Origin: UBA4459 sp036351335
GTDB taxonomy: Bacteria > Bacteroidota > Bacteroidia > Bacteroidales > F082
Direction of reading: 5' to 3'
DNA: 6,179 bases
Assembly (NCBI GenBank): GCA_036351335.1
Contig: JAZBOW010000140.1
Coordinates: forward strand, 1 to 6,179
Translations under genes and position numbers: made by a program
In this document: piece after piece, positions 1-6,084 of the stretch
Layout of the letters: each line of letters begins with the position of its first letter
Position numbering within the stretch: position 1 is the stretch's first letter
The notes under the pieces: model-generated
Seen by the model: the letters and a program-made list of their open reading frames with translations, nothing else
Databases searched by the model: none
Told to the model about the DNA's origin: nothing

Positions 1-54
1 CGTTATAGCCAATGTAACAAAACAACATAGTTGAACTGCTAATAATAATACAAA

Positions 55-852
55 ATGAAAACAAAACTGATTTATTTAATTCTCATAATTGCTTTTTTTT
101 GCTCTTGTAATTCCAACAAAAAGCAAGACAAACAAGTAATTACAAAGTATGACAATACGCTTATTGGGAAATGGGTAAGAATTGGACATACCGGACCCAT
201 TAGCTTTGATTTTAAGGAAAACGGATTAGTTGAAGGAGACTTCGGTAACGATCAGACAATTGATGTTGTTACGAAATATGAATTAAACGGCGATACCATC
301 AAATTTATTGATGAAGAAGGAAAAATGTGTCAAAGTAATGGGCAATATAAAGTGTACCAAACTGAATATTATTTGTCATTTGACCTAATTGACGATGATT
401 GTGGTGGAAGAATAAAAACTACAATGGGATTTTGGACAAAACCCAATTTTACGGATTTAATAAAAACACTTGATACTGAAATTGCCAAATCACCTAATCC
501 TGAATTGTATCTTAATAGGGCAAGGATATTTATGGCAACAGCCATGGTTCAAAAAGCAAAAAAAGATTTTGACAACTATTTGTTGACTGATACATTAAAT
601 TCCAGAGTTTATTTAAATAGGGCTGGTACAAAATTTCCCAATGATTTAAACGGAGTTGTTTCTGATTGTAATATGGCAATCTCGTTAGAGCCAGACAATA
701 AAAATGCTTATTTTCTCCGTGGATTGGCTCGATACGAATTAGGGGAAAAAGTAGAAGGATGTGAAGACTTCAGTAAGGCAATTGAATTAGGTTTTTCAGT
801 CTTGAAAATAGCAGAACAAGAAAAGTGTATCGACTATTGGGATAAAAAATAA
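55..852 (+). CDS. TPR-containing lipoprotein with lipocalin-like N-terminal half
   Basis: This gene encodes a 265-residue envelope lipoprotein that I cannot name. A signal peptide (residues 1-17, hydrophobic core LIYLILIIAFF) ends in a lipobox F-C-S-C, with lipidation expected at C18. Residues 36-130 begin LIGKW and alternate beta-like stretches (FDFKENG, YELNGDTIKF, GQYKV, YYLSFDL), with C92 and C116. This pattern resembles the small lipocalin-like domains of Bacteroidota lipoproteins, but that is only a resemblance. Residues 135-257 form TPR-like helical repeats: ELYLNRARIF, SRVYLNRAG, then the clearest unit NAYFLRGLARYELG followed by CEDFSKAIELGF. Such domains usually mediate protein contacts. 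The gene stands alone; its neighbour converges on it. One sampled 60-bp line was about 33% GC, against about 48% in a line of the 2622-4157 gene, so recent acquisition is possible. The ATG at 55 is chosen because the signal peptide begins there. Confidence 0.85.
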   Translation: MKTKLIYLILIIAFFCSCNSNKKQDKQVITKYDNTLIGKWVRIGHTGPISFDFKENGLVEGDFGNDQTIDVVTKYELNGDTIKFIDEEGKMCQSNGQYKVYQTEYYLSFDLIDDDCGGRIKTTMGFWTKPNFTDLIKTLDTEIAKSPNPELYLNRARIFMATAMVQKAKKDFDNYLLTDTLNSRVYLNRAGTKFPNDLNGVVSDCNMAISLEPDNKNAYFLRGLARYELGEKVEGCEDFSKAIELGFSVLKIAEQEKCIDYWDKK

Positions 853-887
853 TCAGTTCAGAATTAAGTTTGCCGATGGTATGTATT

Positions 888-988
888 CCCCCTCTCGTCC
901 GCATTTGTAATGCGGATGTATGCATCCTCGTCAAAGACGATGACGATTTGGGGGTATCATCAGGTAAAACATTTACCAAATTTTGGTA
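888..988. repeat. cluster of short inverted repeats, REP/MITE-like
   Basis: This lies between two convergent transcription units, and no real gene is visible here. The main hairpin is TCCGCATTTGTAATGCGGA at 898-916, with an 8-bp perfect stem and 3-nt loop. It overlaps GGATG/CATCC (914-918 with 923-927) and is followed directly by TCGTC-AAA-GACGA (928-940). Next come GGTAAA-ACA-TTTACC (963-977) and the overlapping near-palindrome TACCAAA-T-TTTGGTA (974-988). A run CCCCC at 888-892 faces GGGGG at 950-954, so outer arms could enclose the first three hairpins. No T-run follows any stem, so a classical intrinsic terminator is not obvious, although a bidirectional terminator role would fit the position. 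The packed hairpins fit a REP or MITE-type intergenic repeat. Copy number elsewhere in the genome is unknown. Confidence 0.6.
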
Positions 989-1038
989 TGTAAGTAAATC
1001 AGAAAAAGGAAAAATTATTATTTCAGTTCCAGATAGGC

Positions 1039-1212
1039 TTACTTATCCTTACTCAAAAAAGTCACTACAAAACCAATTACCGGGCTGAGTAAAAAACTGA
1101 TCAGAAAAGACCATTCAACGCCTATTTTTTTCTTTTTACCCATGCGTTCGGAGATAACCATGGCCAGCACATACCAAACAATAAACAGGGCTATAACGAT
1201 ATATTCATTCAT
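1039..1212 (-). CDS. small two-helix membrane protein (57 aa)
   Basis: This is a 57-residue protein with two predicted membrane segments, about residues 4-20 (YIVIALFIVWYVLAMVI) and 34-53 (WSFLISFLLSPVIGFVV and on). They are joined by a very basic loop containing GKKKKIG, and the tail is SKDK. The loop is probably cytoplasmic by the positive-inside rule. The second segment has the pattern G-x-E-W-S-F-L-x-S-x-x-L-S-P-x-I-G-F, which I recognise loosely from many small uncharacterised Bacteroidota membrane proteins. No function is assigned. The ATG starts 1 bp after the TAG stop of the PepSY-type gene, so translation is very likely coupled and the two products may act together. It is the last gene of the 2404-to-1039 operon. 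It is short enough that automated annotation may miss it. Confidence 0.8.
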   Translation of the reverse strand: MNEYIVIALFIVWYVLAMVISERMGKKKKIGVEWSFLISFLLSPVIGFVVTFLSKDK

Positions 1213-1213
1213 G

Positions 1214-1768
1214 CTAATAGAAGTAAATGAATAAATAAATAATGGGAATTACGATGCTCACTGCCACCATCCAAAGGCCTCTTTTTGTGATACCTTTATC
1301 TCCCCTTGGAATCAGAATACCCGTAACAGCCAGTAAAATGAGCGCCCCGGCATAAATATCCGAATACCAGGTCCAGTATTTTATTGGGTTGTAGTGCAGG
1401 TAATTTACCTCCCGGAATACCCTTCGGCGTTTTGTTTTTTCAATCAGTCCGTTACCCGAATTGAGGTTGATGTACACGCTGCCATCTTTGATAAACACTT
1501 TCAGGTATCCTTCATCTGGAAAATAGTGGTTTTTGTAGATGGCCGCTTCTTCGAAGGGTTCCAGCATTTTCTTTATTTCTGCTTTGGTGGGCTTTCCCTG
1601 GAAAGGTGTAACCAGGATGTCTTCGGTATACACCTTGTAATTTGGATTCCAATCGTTAATATGATTGATGGCAATGCCTGACAAAGCATAGATAATGGTC
1701 ATGCCAAAGAAAAGATAGCCGAAATCGCGATGTACGGCCCGGTTCCACTTCCTCCACTTAAATGCCAT
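1214..1768 (-). CDS. PepSY-associated TM helix protein
   Basis: This is a 184-residue inner-membrane protein resembling the PepSY-associated transmembrane family. Helix 1 is about residues 16-36 (YLFFGMTIIYALSGIAINH) and is preceded by the basic W-R-K-W-N-R-A-V-H-R motif. An extracytoplasmic domain follows (residues 40-125), with VFIKDGSVYINLNSGNG as a PepSY-like strand pair. Helices 2 (about 135-154, YSDIYAGALILLAVTGILIP) and 3 (about 165-183) complete it. H13, H36 and H125 lie at or near membrane edges and could be ligand positions, by analogy with larger PepSY_TM proteins linked to iron or siderophore reduction. That role is inferred, not shown. The protein is much shorter than the four-helix PepSY_TM reductases, so it may be a partner rather than a full enzyme. 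It starts 15 bp after the upstream lipoprotein stop, and the small membrane protein follows 1 bp downstream. Confidence 0.82.
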   Translation of the reverse strand: MAFKWRKWNRAVHRDFGYLFFGMTIIYALSGIAINHINDWNPNYKVYTEDILVTPFQGKPTKAEIKKMLEPFEEAAIYKNHYFPDEGYLKVFIKDGSVYINLNSGNGLIEKTKRRRVFREVNYLHYNPIKYWTWYSDIYAGALILLAVTGILIPRGDKGITKRGLWMVAVSIVIPIIYLFIYFY

Positions 1769-1783
1769 AAAATGTGTGCTTTA

Positions 1784-2404
1784 TTATTCCTCGATGGGTT
1801 CCTCAACCTCTTTCATTTCCATTTCAACAACTTCGTATTCAGTACAAAGCACGGAATAGAATGCGAGGTAGCCTTTTTCTGATTCAGCAATTTCCTGGCG
1901 CAGGTTGTTTACTTTTTCCATTTCTTCTTCCATGTCAGCATCACTGCCACCTTTTTCGGTATTACCGCCCAGATGAGATCCTTCGCCTTTGTCGTCACCC
2001 ATATCAACGCCGGCCATAATTTCCTCTTCCCATTCTTTCAGGTAGTCTTCATCAATTCTTTGTTCTTCAACAATACCGATGAGTTTGACACTCTGTCCTT
2101 CCAAATCTGTTTTGAAAGCAGCAATATTTTCGTCGGGCGTTACTTTTACACGGCCTTCTGATCCGGTTTCGATCACAAACATACGCTGTCCGCCATGTTT
2201 ACAAACATGATCAACGGTGCCTGTCAACATCACCTGTTTACCAACTAATTCTTCGGCTTTTAATTCAAAATCGGAAAGTGCAACGGGAATAATTTCTTCT
2301 ATTAACACCACTTCTTCTTCAGAAGCTGCTTCTTTATTTTGCTGGTTTTCGCATGCCGATAAAACGAAAACAATTGCCATTAATGCAAAAAGGTATTTTT
2401 TCAT
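1784..2404 (-). CDS. OB-fold-like lipoprotein with acidic C-terminal region
   Basis: This is a 206-residue lipoprotein and the first gene of the operon. The signal peptide ends in the good lipobox L-S-A-C, with lipidation at C18. An acidic linker follows (about 24-37). Residues 48-112 look like a small five-stranded OB-type barrel: ELVGKQVMLTGTVDHVCKHGG, RMFVIET, GRVKVTP, then LEGQSVKLIGIVEEQRID. The C68-K-H70-G-G motif in the barrel is a plausible metal or ligand site. Residues 120-206 are strongly acidic and rich in Met, Gly and Glu, with a short flexible stretch (about 133-156) and a probable helix or coiled coil (about 157-178). C187 lies near the end. I know similar barrel lipoproteins in Bacteroidota but no proven function. 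The promoter at 2429-2458 sits directly upstream. Confidence 0.82.
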   Translation of the reverse strand: MKKYLFALMAIVFVLSACENQQNKEAASEEEVVLIEEIIPVALSDFELKAEELVGKQVMLTGTVDHVCKHGGQRMFVIETGSEGRVKVTPDENIAAFKTDLEGQSVKLIGIVEEQRIDEDYLKEWEEEIMAGVDMGDDKGEGSHLGGNTEKGGSDADMEEEMEKVNNLRQEIAESEKGYLAFYSVLCTEYEVVEMEMKEVEEPIEE

Positions 2405-2428
2405 ATCCGTGTGTTTAATTTGGTGAGG

Positions 2429-2458
2429 CGAATATACGCATTTTTGTGGTTTTACAAA
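2429..2458 (-). promoter_or_regulatory. Bacteroidota-type promoter for the lipoprotein/PepSY operon
   Basis: Read on the minus strand, TTTG (2458-2455) is followed after exactly 18 bp by TATATTCG (2436-2429). This matches the Bacteroidota -33 TTTG / -7 TAnnTTTG consensus with one mismatch (C for T) and good spacing. The expected transcription start is a few bases downstream, leaving a leader of roughly 15-20 nt before the ATG at 2404. Confidence 0.6.
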
Positions 2459-2553
2459 ATAATCTGGTTACTTCAAAAATAGAGATAAGAGTCTATTTAA
2501 CAAATATTTAAATCATAATTTACGAATATCAAATAATATAGAATGATTCAATA

Positions 2554-2585
2554 AATCAAAGTAAATTACTTGCAATACTTTGATT
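2554..2585 (-). terminator. AT-rich 10-bp inverted repeat downstream of the MORN_2 gene
   Basis: AATCAAAGTA (2554-2563) and TACTTTGATT (2576-2585) form a perfect 10-bp inverted repeat around a 12-nt loop, about 36 bp past the stop of the minus-strand MORN_2 gene. A further direct copy of ACTTTGATT lies at 2615-2623, over that gene's stop codon. No long T-run follows on the minus strand, so terminator function is only suggested by position. It could instead be a transcript-end stabiliser or an operator for the operon to its left. Confidence 0.35.
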
Positions 2586-2621
2586 CGTTTAAAATCAATC
2601 ATAAAAAGCAGCAAACTTTGA

Positions 2622-4157
2622 TTATTCGGGCATGTCAACCGGGAAACCATCATATTTCACTTCCCTGCCGCCCTGGTAATTGATGGTGATGATCAGGAGT
2701 CCGGTTTCGTCGTATCTTTTCCAATCGCCGTTTTTTCGGCCCATCACGTACTGCCCCTGTTGTTTAAGTCTTCCATCAGGCCAGTACCAGGTATGTTCTC
2801 CATTGGGCAGGTCATCCACAAATTTGCCTTCAAAGCGCAAGGTGCCATCAGTAAAAAATGATTTCCAGGTGCCGTTTCTCATGCCTTCGGCATAGGTACC
2901 TTCATCACGGTTATCACCCACCTGGTAAAACCATGCACCTTCCTTTTTACCTTCCAGGTAATCGCCCTGGGTGATGATTTTGCCTTCTTCGTCATATTCC
3001 GTCAGCACACCATCTGCCAATCCATTGTAGAAATTCTCGGTACGCAATACCTTGCCACTTTTATAAAACCAGCGCCATACGCTATCCGGCTTGCCATTGA
3101 GATAAGCACCCAATTCTTCCAATTGTCCGCCCTTGTAATAAAACTTCCACTGACCCACACGCTCATCATTGTGGTAAGATCCCAAGGCTTTTAGTGTGCC
3201 ATCGGGATAATATTCTTTCCAGTTTCCTTCACGCATACCGGCATCGGTAAAAATGCCTTCGCCTACGATACGGCCATTTCTGAAAATATAGGATTTCTGA
3301 ATGTTGCCTTCTTCGTCATATTCTCTTCGAACACCTTCCGGGATACCATCTTTGTAGGTACCCACCACTTTTACACTGCCATCAGGGTAGTAATCGGTCC
3401 GTATTTCAAGTTTGACCAGTTCTTCCGCTTTTTCAATCTTTTCACCATCCACGTATTTGGTGGCCGAAAGCAGGTTACCTTCACGATCGTATTCCTTGAA
3501 ATAGCCATCTTTCAAACCGTGCTTAAAAGTACCTTCTTGCCACAGGGTTTCTTCATCGTAAAACCATTTCCATCTGCCGTTTGGTAAACTATCCAAATCG
3601 TAACGATTGATCCGTTCCCTTTCTATAACGTAACCCTTTTTGTAAGTAATTAACTGTATGATAGTACCTTCCTTGTCGTATTCTCTGGCAATGCCTTCTT
3701 CCAATCCATTGATAAATGGAATTTTCATTTTCACATTACCATCAGGATACAGCACATACGAATGGTCTTGTTTTACATCATTCACGAAAAATTCCTTGAT
3801 GGTCTCATCACCCTGGTAGGTATATCTGAAACCATTTTTTTTACCACCTGCATAGTTGATCTCCAGTACCACTTTTCCCTCTTCGTCGTAAAATTTCCAG
3901 AGGCTGTCGAGCAAATATTCTTTGCGGTTGCCTTCTGATTTGATCATCCCGTTTGGATAGTAGTTTTTCCAGTAGCCATCGGGTTTTCCATCCCGCATGG
4001 TACCTTCACTGGATAGGGTACCATCTTCGTAATAGAATTTATTATAACCGTTTGGATCAACGGAAAGGCTGTCATCCTGGGCATTTACTGTTGCCTGGTA
4101 ACTGAAAAAGATGATAATTACCAGAACAAAAACGGCTGTATTTTTAAAACGATACAT
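2622..4157 (-). CDS. secreted MORN_2 (YwqK-type) repeat protein
   Basis: This is a 511-residue exported protein built almost entirely of tandem MORN_2-type repeats. The signal peptide is about residues 1-26 (basic MYRFK, core VFVLVIIIFFSY, likely cleavage VNA-Q). From residue 42 to about 500 there are roughly 18 units of 22-24 residues with the pattern Y-Y-x-D-G-x-L-x-x-x-G-x-Y-x-x-G-x-x-x-G-x-W-K-x. Clear units are at 42-65, 256-279, 316-339, 340-363, 434-457 and 458-481; the units near 160-200 and 223-255 are longer or irregular. Such repeats form extended beta-hairpin arrays, and their role in bacteria is mostly unknown. Automated pipelines often label them YwqK-family antitoxin, which the signal peptide here makes unlikely. 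The start is set at ATG 4157; an in-frame TTG at 4160 would add one residue. The gene begins 11 bp after the nadA stop, so the two are probably co-transcribed. Confidence 0.9.
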   Translation of the reverse strand: MYRFKNTAVFVLVIIIFFSYQATVNAQDDSLSVDPNGYNKFYYEDGTLSSEGTMRDGKPDGYWKNYYPNGMIKSEGNRKEYLLDSLWKFYDEEGKVVLEINYAGGKKNGFRYTYQGDETIKEFFVNDVKQDHSYVLYPDGNVKMKIPFINGLEEGIAREYDKEGTIIQLITYKKGYVIERERINRYDLDSLPNGRWKWFYDEETLWQEGTFKHGLKDGYFKEYDREGNLLSATKYVDGEKIEKAEELVKLEIRTDYYPDGSVKVVGTYKDGIPEGVRREYDEEGNIQKSYIFRNGRIVGEGIFTDAGMREGNWKEYYPDGTLKALGSYHNDERVGQWKFYYKGGQLEELGAYLNGKPDSVWRWFYKSGKVLRTENFYNGLADGVLTEYDEEGKIITQGDYLEGKKEGAWFYQVGDNRDEGTYAEGMRNGTWKSFFTDGTLRFEGKFVDDLPNGEHTWYWPDGRLKQQGQYVMGRKNGDWKRYDETGLLIITINYQGGREVKYDGFPVDMPE

Positions 4158-4168
4158 CAAATGTGCTG

Positions 4169-5104
4169 CTAAATTAACTTTAATTCTCGTGATATGTCAA
4201 GCATCCGATCGATGGGTTTACGGGCCATTTCCATGGTCTTTTCGTTCAGGATGATTTCCGGTTTTTCATTCTTTAATGCCAAATATAACTTTTCTATGGT
4301 ATTTAATTTCATATACGGACAATCGTTACACGAACAGGTTTCATCAGATGGCACCACTAAAAATTCCTTGTCGGGCGATTGCAATTGCATCTGGTGGATA
4401 ATACCACTTTCTGTTGCTACAATGAATTTTTTCGATGGACTGCTGGCAGTATATTTGAGCATAGCGGTAGTTGATCCAATGTAATCTGCAAGTTCAAGCA
4501 CGGGTGCGTTGCATTCAGGATGGGCGATCAGCTCGGCATCGGGATTTTCTTCTTTCATTTTGAAGATGGATTCTGTTGAAAGTATATCATGCACTTCGCA
4601 GGTGCCATCCCACAATACCATATTCCGTCCGGTGATGCGGTTGATATAACCACCCAGATTTTTATCGGGTGCAAAAATAATTTTCTGGTCCCTGGGAAAG
4701 GATTCTACAATTTGTACAGCATTTCCAGATGTGCATACCACATCGGTTATTGTTTTAATAGCTGCAGTGGTATTGATGTAAGAAATGACAATATGGTCCG
4801 GGTGCTTTTCTTTGAAGGCTACAAAGTCTTCCAAGGGGCATGAGTCAGCAAGTGAGCATCCGGCTTCGAAGTCGGGCAAAACAACTTTGGCTTCTGGATT
4901 TAACATTTTTGCTGTTTCGGCCATGAAGTGAACGCCGGCAAAAACAATTATCTTTGCTTTGGCTTCAGATGCTTTTTGCGCCAGACCCAAACTGTCACCA
5001 ATATAATCGGCGATATCCTGAATTTCCGATATCTGGTAATAATGCGCCAGGATAATGGCATCTTTTTCCTTTTTAAATTTTTCTATTTCTTTTATATAAT
5101 TCAT
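4169..5104 (-). CDS. nadA: quinolinate synthase NadA
   Basis: NadA condenses iminoaspartate with dihydroxyacetone phosphate to give quinolinate in de novo NAD synthesis, using a cytoplasmic [4Fe-4S] enzyme. The family's three pseudo-repeated domains are all present. Recognisable motifs are AHYYQ (20-24), GDSLGLAQKA (36-45), AGCSLADSCP (81-90), SYINTTAAIK (108-117), APDKNLGGY (145-153), WDGTCEVH (165-172), AHPEC (194-198) and TESGIIHQM (231-239). The cluster ligands are most likely C83, C169 and C262 (in CPYMK); C257 and C259 also lie near that last position. At 311 residues it is the shorter form, without the N-terminal extension of the E. coli enzyme. ATG 5104 is preferred over an in-frame TTG at 5113 because MNYIKEIEKF is a typical family start. 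No nadB or nadC lies in the window. The MORN_2 gene follows 11 bp downstream. Confidence 0.97.
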   Translation of the reverse strand: MNYIKEIEKFKKEKDAIILAHYYQISEIQDIADYIGDSLGLAQKASEAKAKIIVFAGVHFMAETAKMLNPEAKVVLPDFEAGCSLADSCPLEDFVAFKEKHPDHIVISYINTTAAIKTITDVVCTSGNAVQIVESFPRDQKIIFAPDKNLGGYINRITGRNMVLWDGTCEVHDILSTESIFKMKEENPDAELIAHPECNAPVLELADYIGSTTAMLKYTASSPSKKFIVATESGIIHQMQLQSPDKEFLVVPSDETCSCNDCPYMKLNTIEKLYLALKNEKPEIILNEKTMEMARKPIDRMLDISRELKLI

Positions 5105-5225
5105 TATTAACAATATCCTTTATATATATTTTATTTAATTAAATAAATAATATGTTATTAATATCCTGTTAGCTTGTTTGAATAAAAAACTGGATGATAT
5201 TTGGTTTTGATTAAAATGCTGTTTT

Positions 5226-5429
5226 ATGAACATATTAATGACATTTTATAACTAACAAACAATATGACTATCAATCAAATTCCTTTTTAATGAACAACTG
5301 TTAGTATATATTTTAGTTGGTAACTATTTCTTAAATCTTATTGCAAAAATTGTTCATTTCCGGTGATAAATATTTATAAAAACTGTCATCTAATGAACAA
5401 TTTAAAGAGTGACATATTTTGCTGTTCAT
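5226..5429. promoter_or_regulatory. cluster of five ATGAACA sites (possible operators)
   Basis: ATGAACA occurs at 5226-5232, 5290-5296 and 5393-5399, and its reverse complement TGTTCAT at 5351-5357 and 5423-5429. The third and fourth copies extend to an exact 12-bp inverted pair: AAATTGTTCATT at 5347-5358 and AATGAACAATTT at 5392-5403. By hand estimate, about 0.1 copies would be expected by chance in a spacer of this composition. A regulator binding repeated half-sites is the simplest explanation. The regulator and the controlled gene (nadA, rpiB or both) are unknown. Confidence 0.4.
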
Positions 5430-5580
5430 AAGCCTGCACTTATCACCAAAATCCTAACAAAATTACGCAGATATTAACAACCTGATATTGATAAGTTTTA
5501 AAAAATTGAAAATTAGCTGGTTGAGAAAAAATGATATCCATTTTGCCTATAATAAAAAGCTACATATCAAGTACATATAA

Positions 5581-5606
5581 TTTGAGGCTAAAATTGAGTA
5601 ATTTTG
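5581..5606 (+). promoter_or_regulatory. possible rpiB promoter
   Basis: TAATTTTG at 5599-5606 matches the Bacteroidota -7 element TAnnTTTG exactly and would place the transcript start roughly 10-15 nt before the rpiB ATG. The nearest TTTG upstream (5581-5584) is only 14 bp away, shorter than the usual spacing of about 19 bp, so the -33 element is weak or absent. Confidence 0.35.
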
Positions 5607-5625
5607 TTTTTCATATTTATTAACA

Positions 5626-6078
5626 ATGGGAGTACACAGTAACATTATTGCCATGGCCTCAGATCATGGAGGATTTGAAATGAAAGAATATTTAAAAGAA
5701 AAACTGGTTTTGGCAGGTTATGAGATCAAGGATTTTGGCACATTTTCAGATGAAAGTGTAGATTATACTGATTTTATCCACCCATTGGCACACGCAATAA
5801 ACAAAGGTGAATACGATACAGGCATTATTATCTGTGGCAGCGGCAATGGAGCTCAAATTACGGCCAATAAATATCCTAAAGTTCGTGCTGCTTTATGCTG
5901 GAATAAAGAACTCACAAAACTGGCACGCGAGCATAACAATGCCAATGTATTGTCATTACCCGGAAGATTTATTCCTTTTGAACTATCGTGGAATATGGTG
6001 CAACTATTCCTTTCCACATCTTTCGAAGGAGGACGTCATGAGCACAGGGTAGAAAAGATTTCTCAACTTTTAAAATAA
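5626..6078 (+). CDS. rpiB: ribose-5-phosphate isomerase B
   Basis: RpiB interconverts ribose 5-phosphate and ribulose 5-phosphate in the cytoplasmic pentose phosphate pathway. The 150-residue length is typical of the RpiB/LacAB family. Motifs include ASDHGGF (11-17, with D13 and H14), D46-Y-T-D before the second helix, the phosphate/active-site loop IICGSGNGAQITANK (68-82), REHNNANVL (101-109), PGRF (112-115) and EGGRHEHRVEKI (134-145). C70 matches the catalytic cysteine (E. coli Cys66) and H103 the ring-opening histidine (E. coli His99). The CGSGNG loop is the form I associate with Bacteroidota, where many other bacteria have CGTGIG. LacA/LacB subunits are an alternative for the fold, but the sequence fits RpiB better. 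The start at ATG 5626 places the usual short strand before SDHGG. The next gene starts 6 bp downstream, suggesting an operon. Confidence 0.95.
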   Translation: MGVHSNIIAMASDHGGFEMKEYLKEKLVLAGYEIKDFGTFSDESVDYTDFIHPLAHAINKGEYDTGIIICGSGNGAQITANKYPKVRAALCWNKELTKLAREHNNANVLSLPGRFIPFELSWNMVQLFLSTSFEGGRHEHRVEKISQLLK

Positions 6079-6084
6079 GGATAA

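Larger units (their letters stand above)
5105..5625. other. 521-bp AT-rich divergent intergenic region
   Basis: This spacer separates the divergent nadA and rpiB units. It is very AT-rich (about 75-80% in sampled lines), including a pure A/T run of about 35 bp at 5119-5153 close to the nadA start. No RNA gene or convincing protein gene is visible. It contains the ATGAACA cluster, an 8-bp inverted pair GGTGATAA (5362-5369) and TTATCACC (5440-5447), and a putative rpiB promoter at its right end. No TTATCCACA-type DnaA boxes were found. I could not identify a good TAnnTTTG promoter for nadA. Confidence 0.7.

Noticed and set aside
1..54. Integron attC site upstream of the lipoprotein gene
   Set aside because: GTTATAG does not match the GTTRRRY R' core and no paired simple sites are visible in the 54 bases available.
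770..979. Minus-strand open reading frame of 69 codons
   Set aside because: It overlaps the end of the plus-strand lipoprotein gene and the palindromic cluster. The translation looks like a read-through of repeat DNA.
870..1088. Plus-strand open reading frame of 72 codons
   Set aside because: It runs through the hairpin cluster and antisense to the 57-aa membrane gene. Its residues simply translate the inverted repeats and it shows no protein-like pattern.
2622..4157. Toxin-antitoxin module suggested by YwqK-type repeats
   Set aside because: The protein has a signal peptide and no toxin-like gene is adjacent; the upstream partner is nadA.
5531..5623. 30-codon plus-strand frame ending 2 bp before the rpiB ATG, a possible leader peptide
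   Set aside because: The likely rpiB promoter lies inside it, it has no ribosome-binding site, and its composition is that of the AT-rich spacer. Kept only as a note.
5105..5625. Possible replication origin, given the AT-rich spacer with repeated 7-mers and the TTATCACC pair
   Set aside because: No TTATCCACA-type DnaA boxes were seen and the neighbours are not typical origin genes. A GC-skew plot would be decisive.
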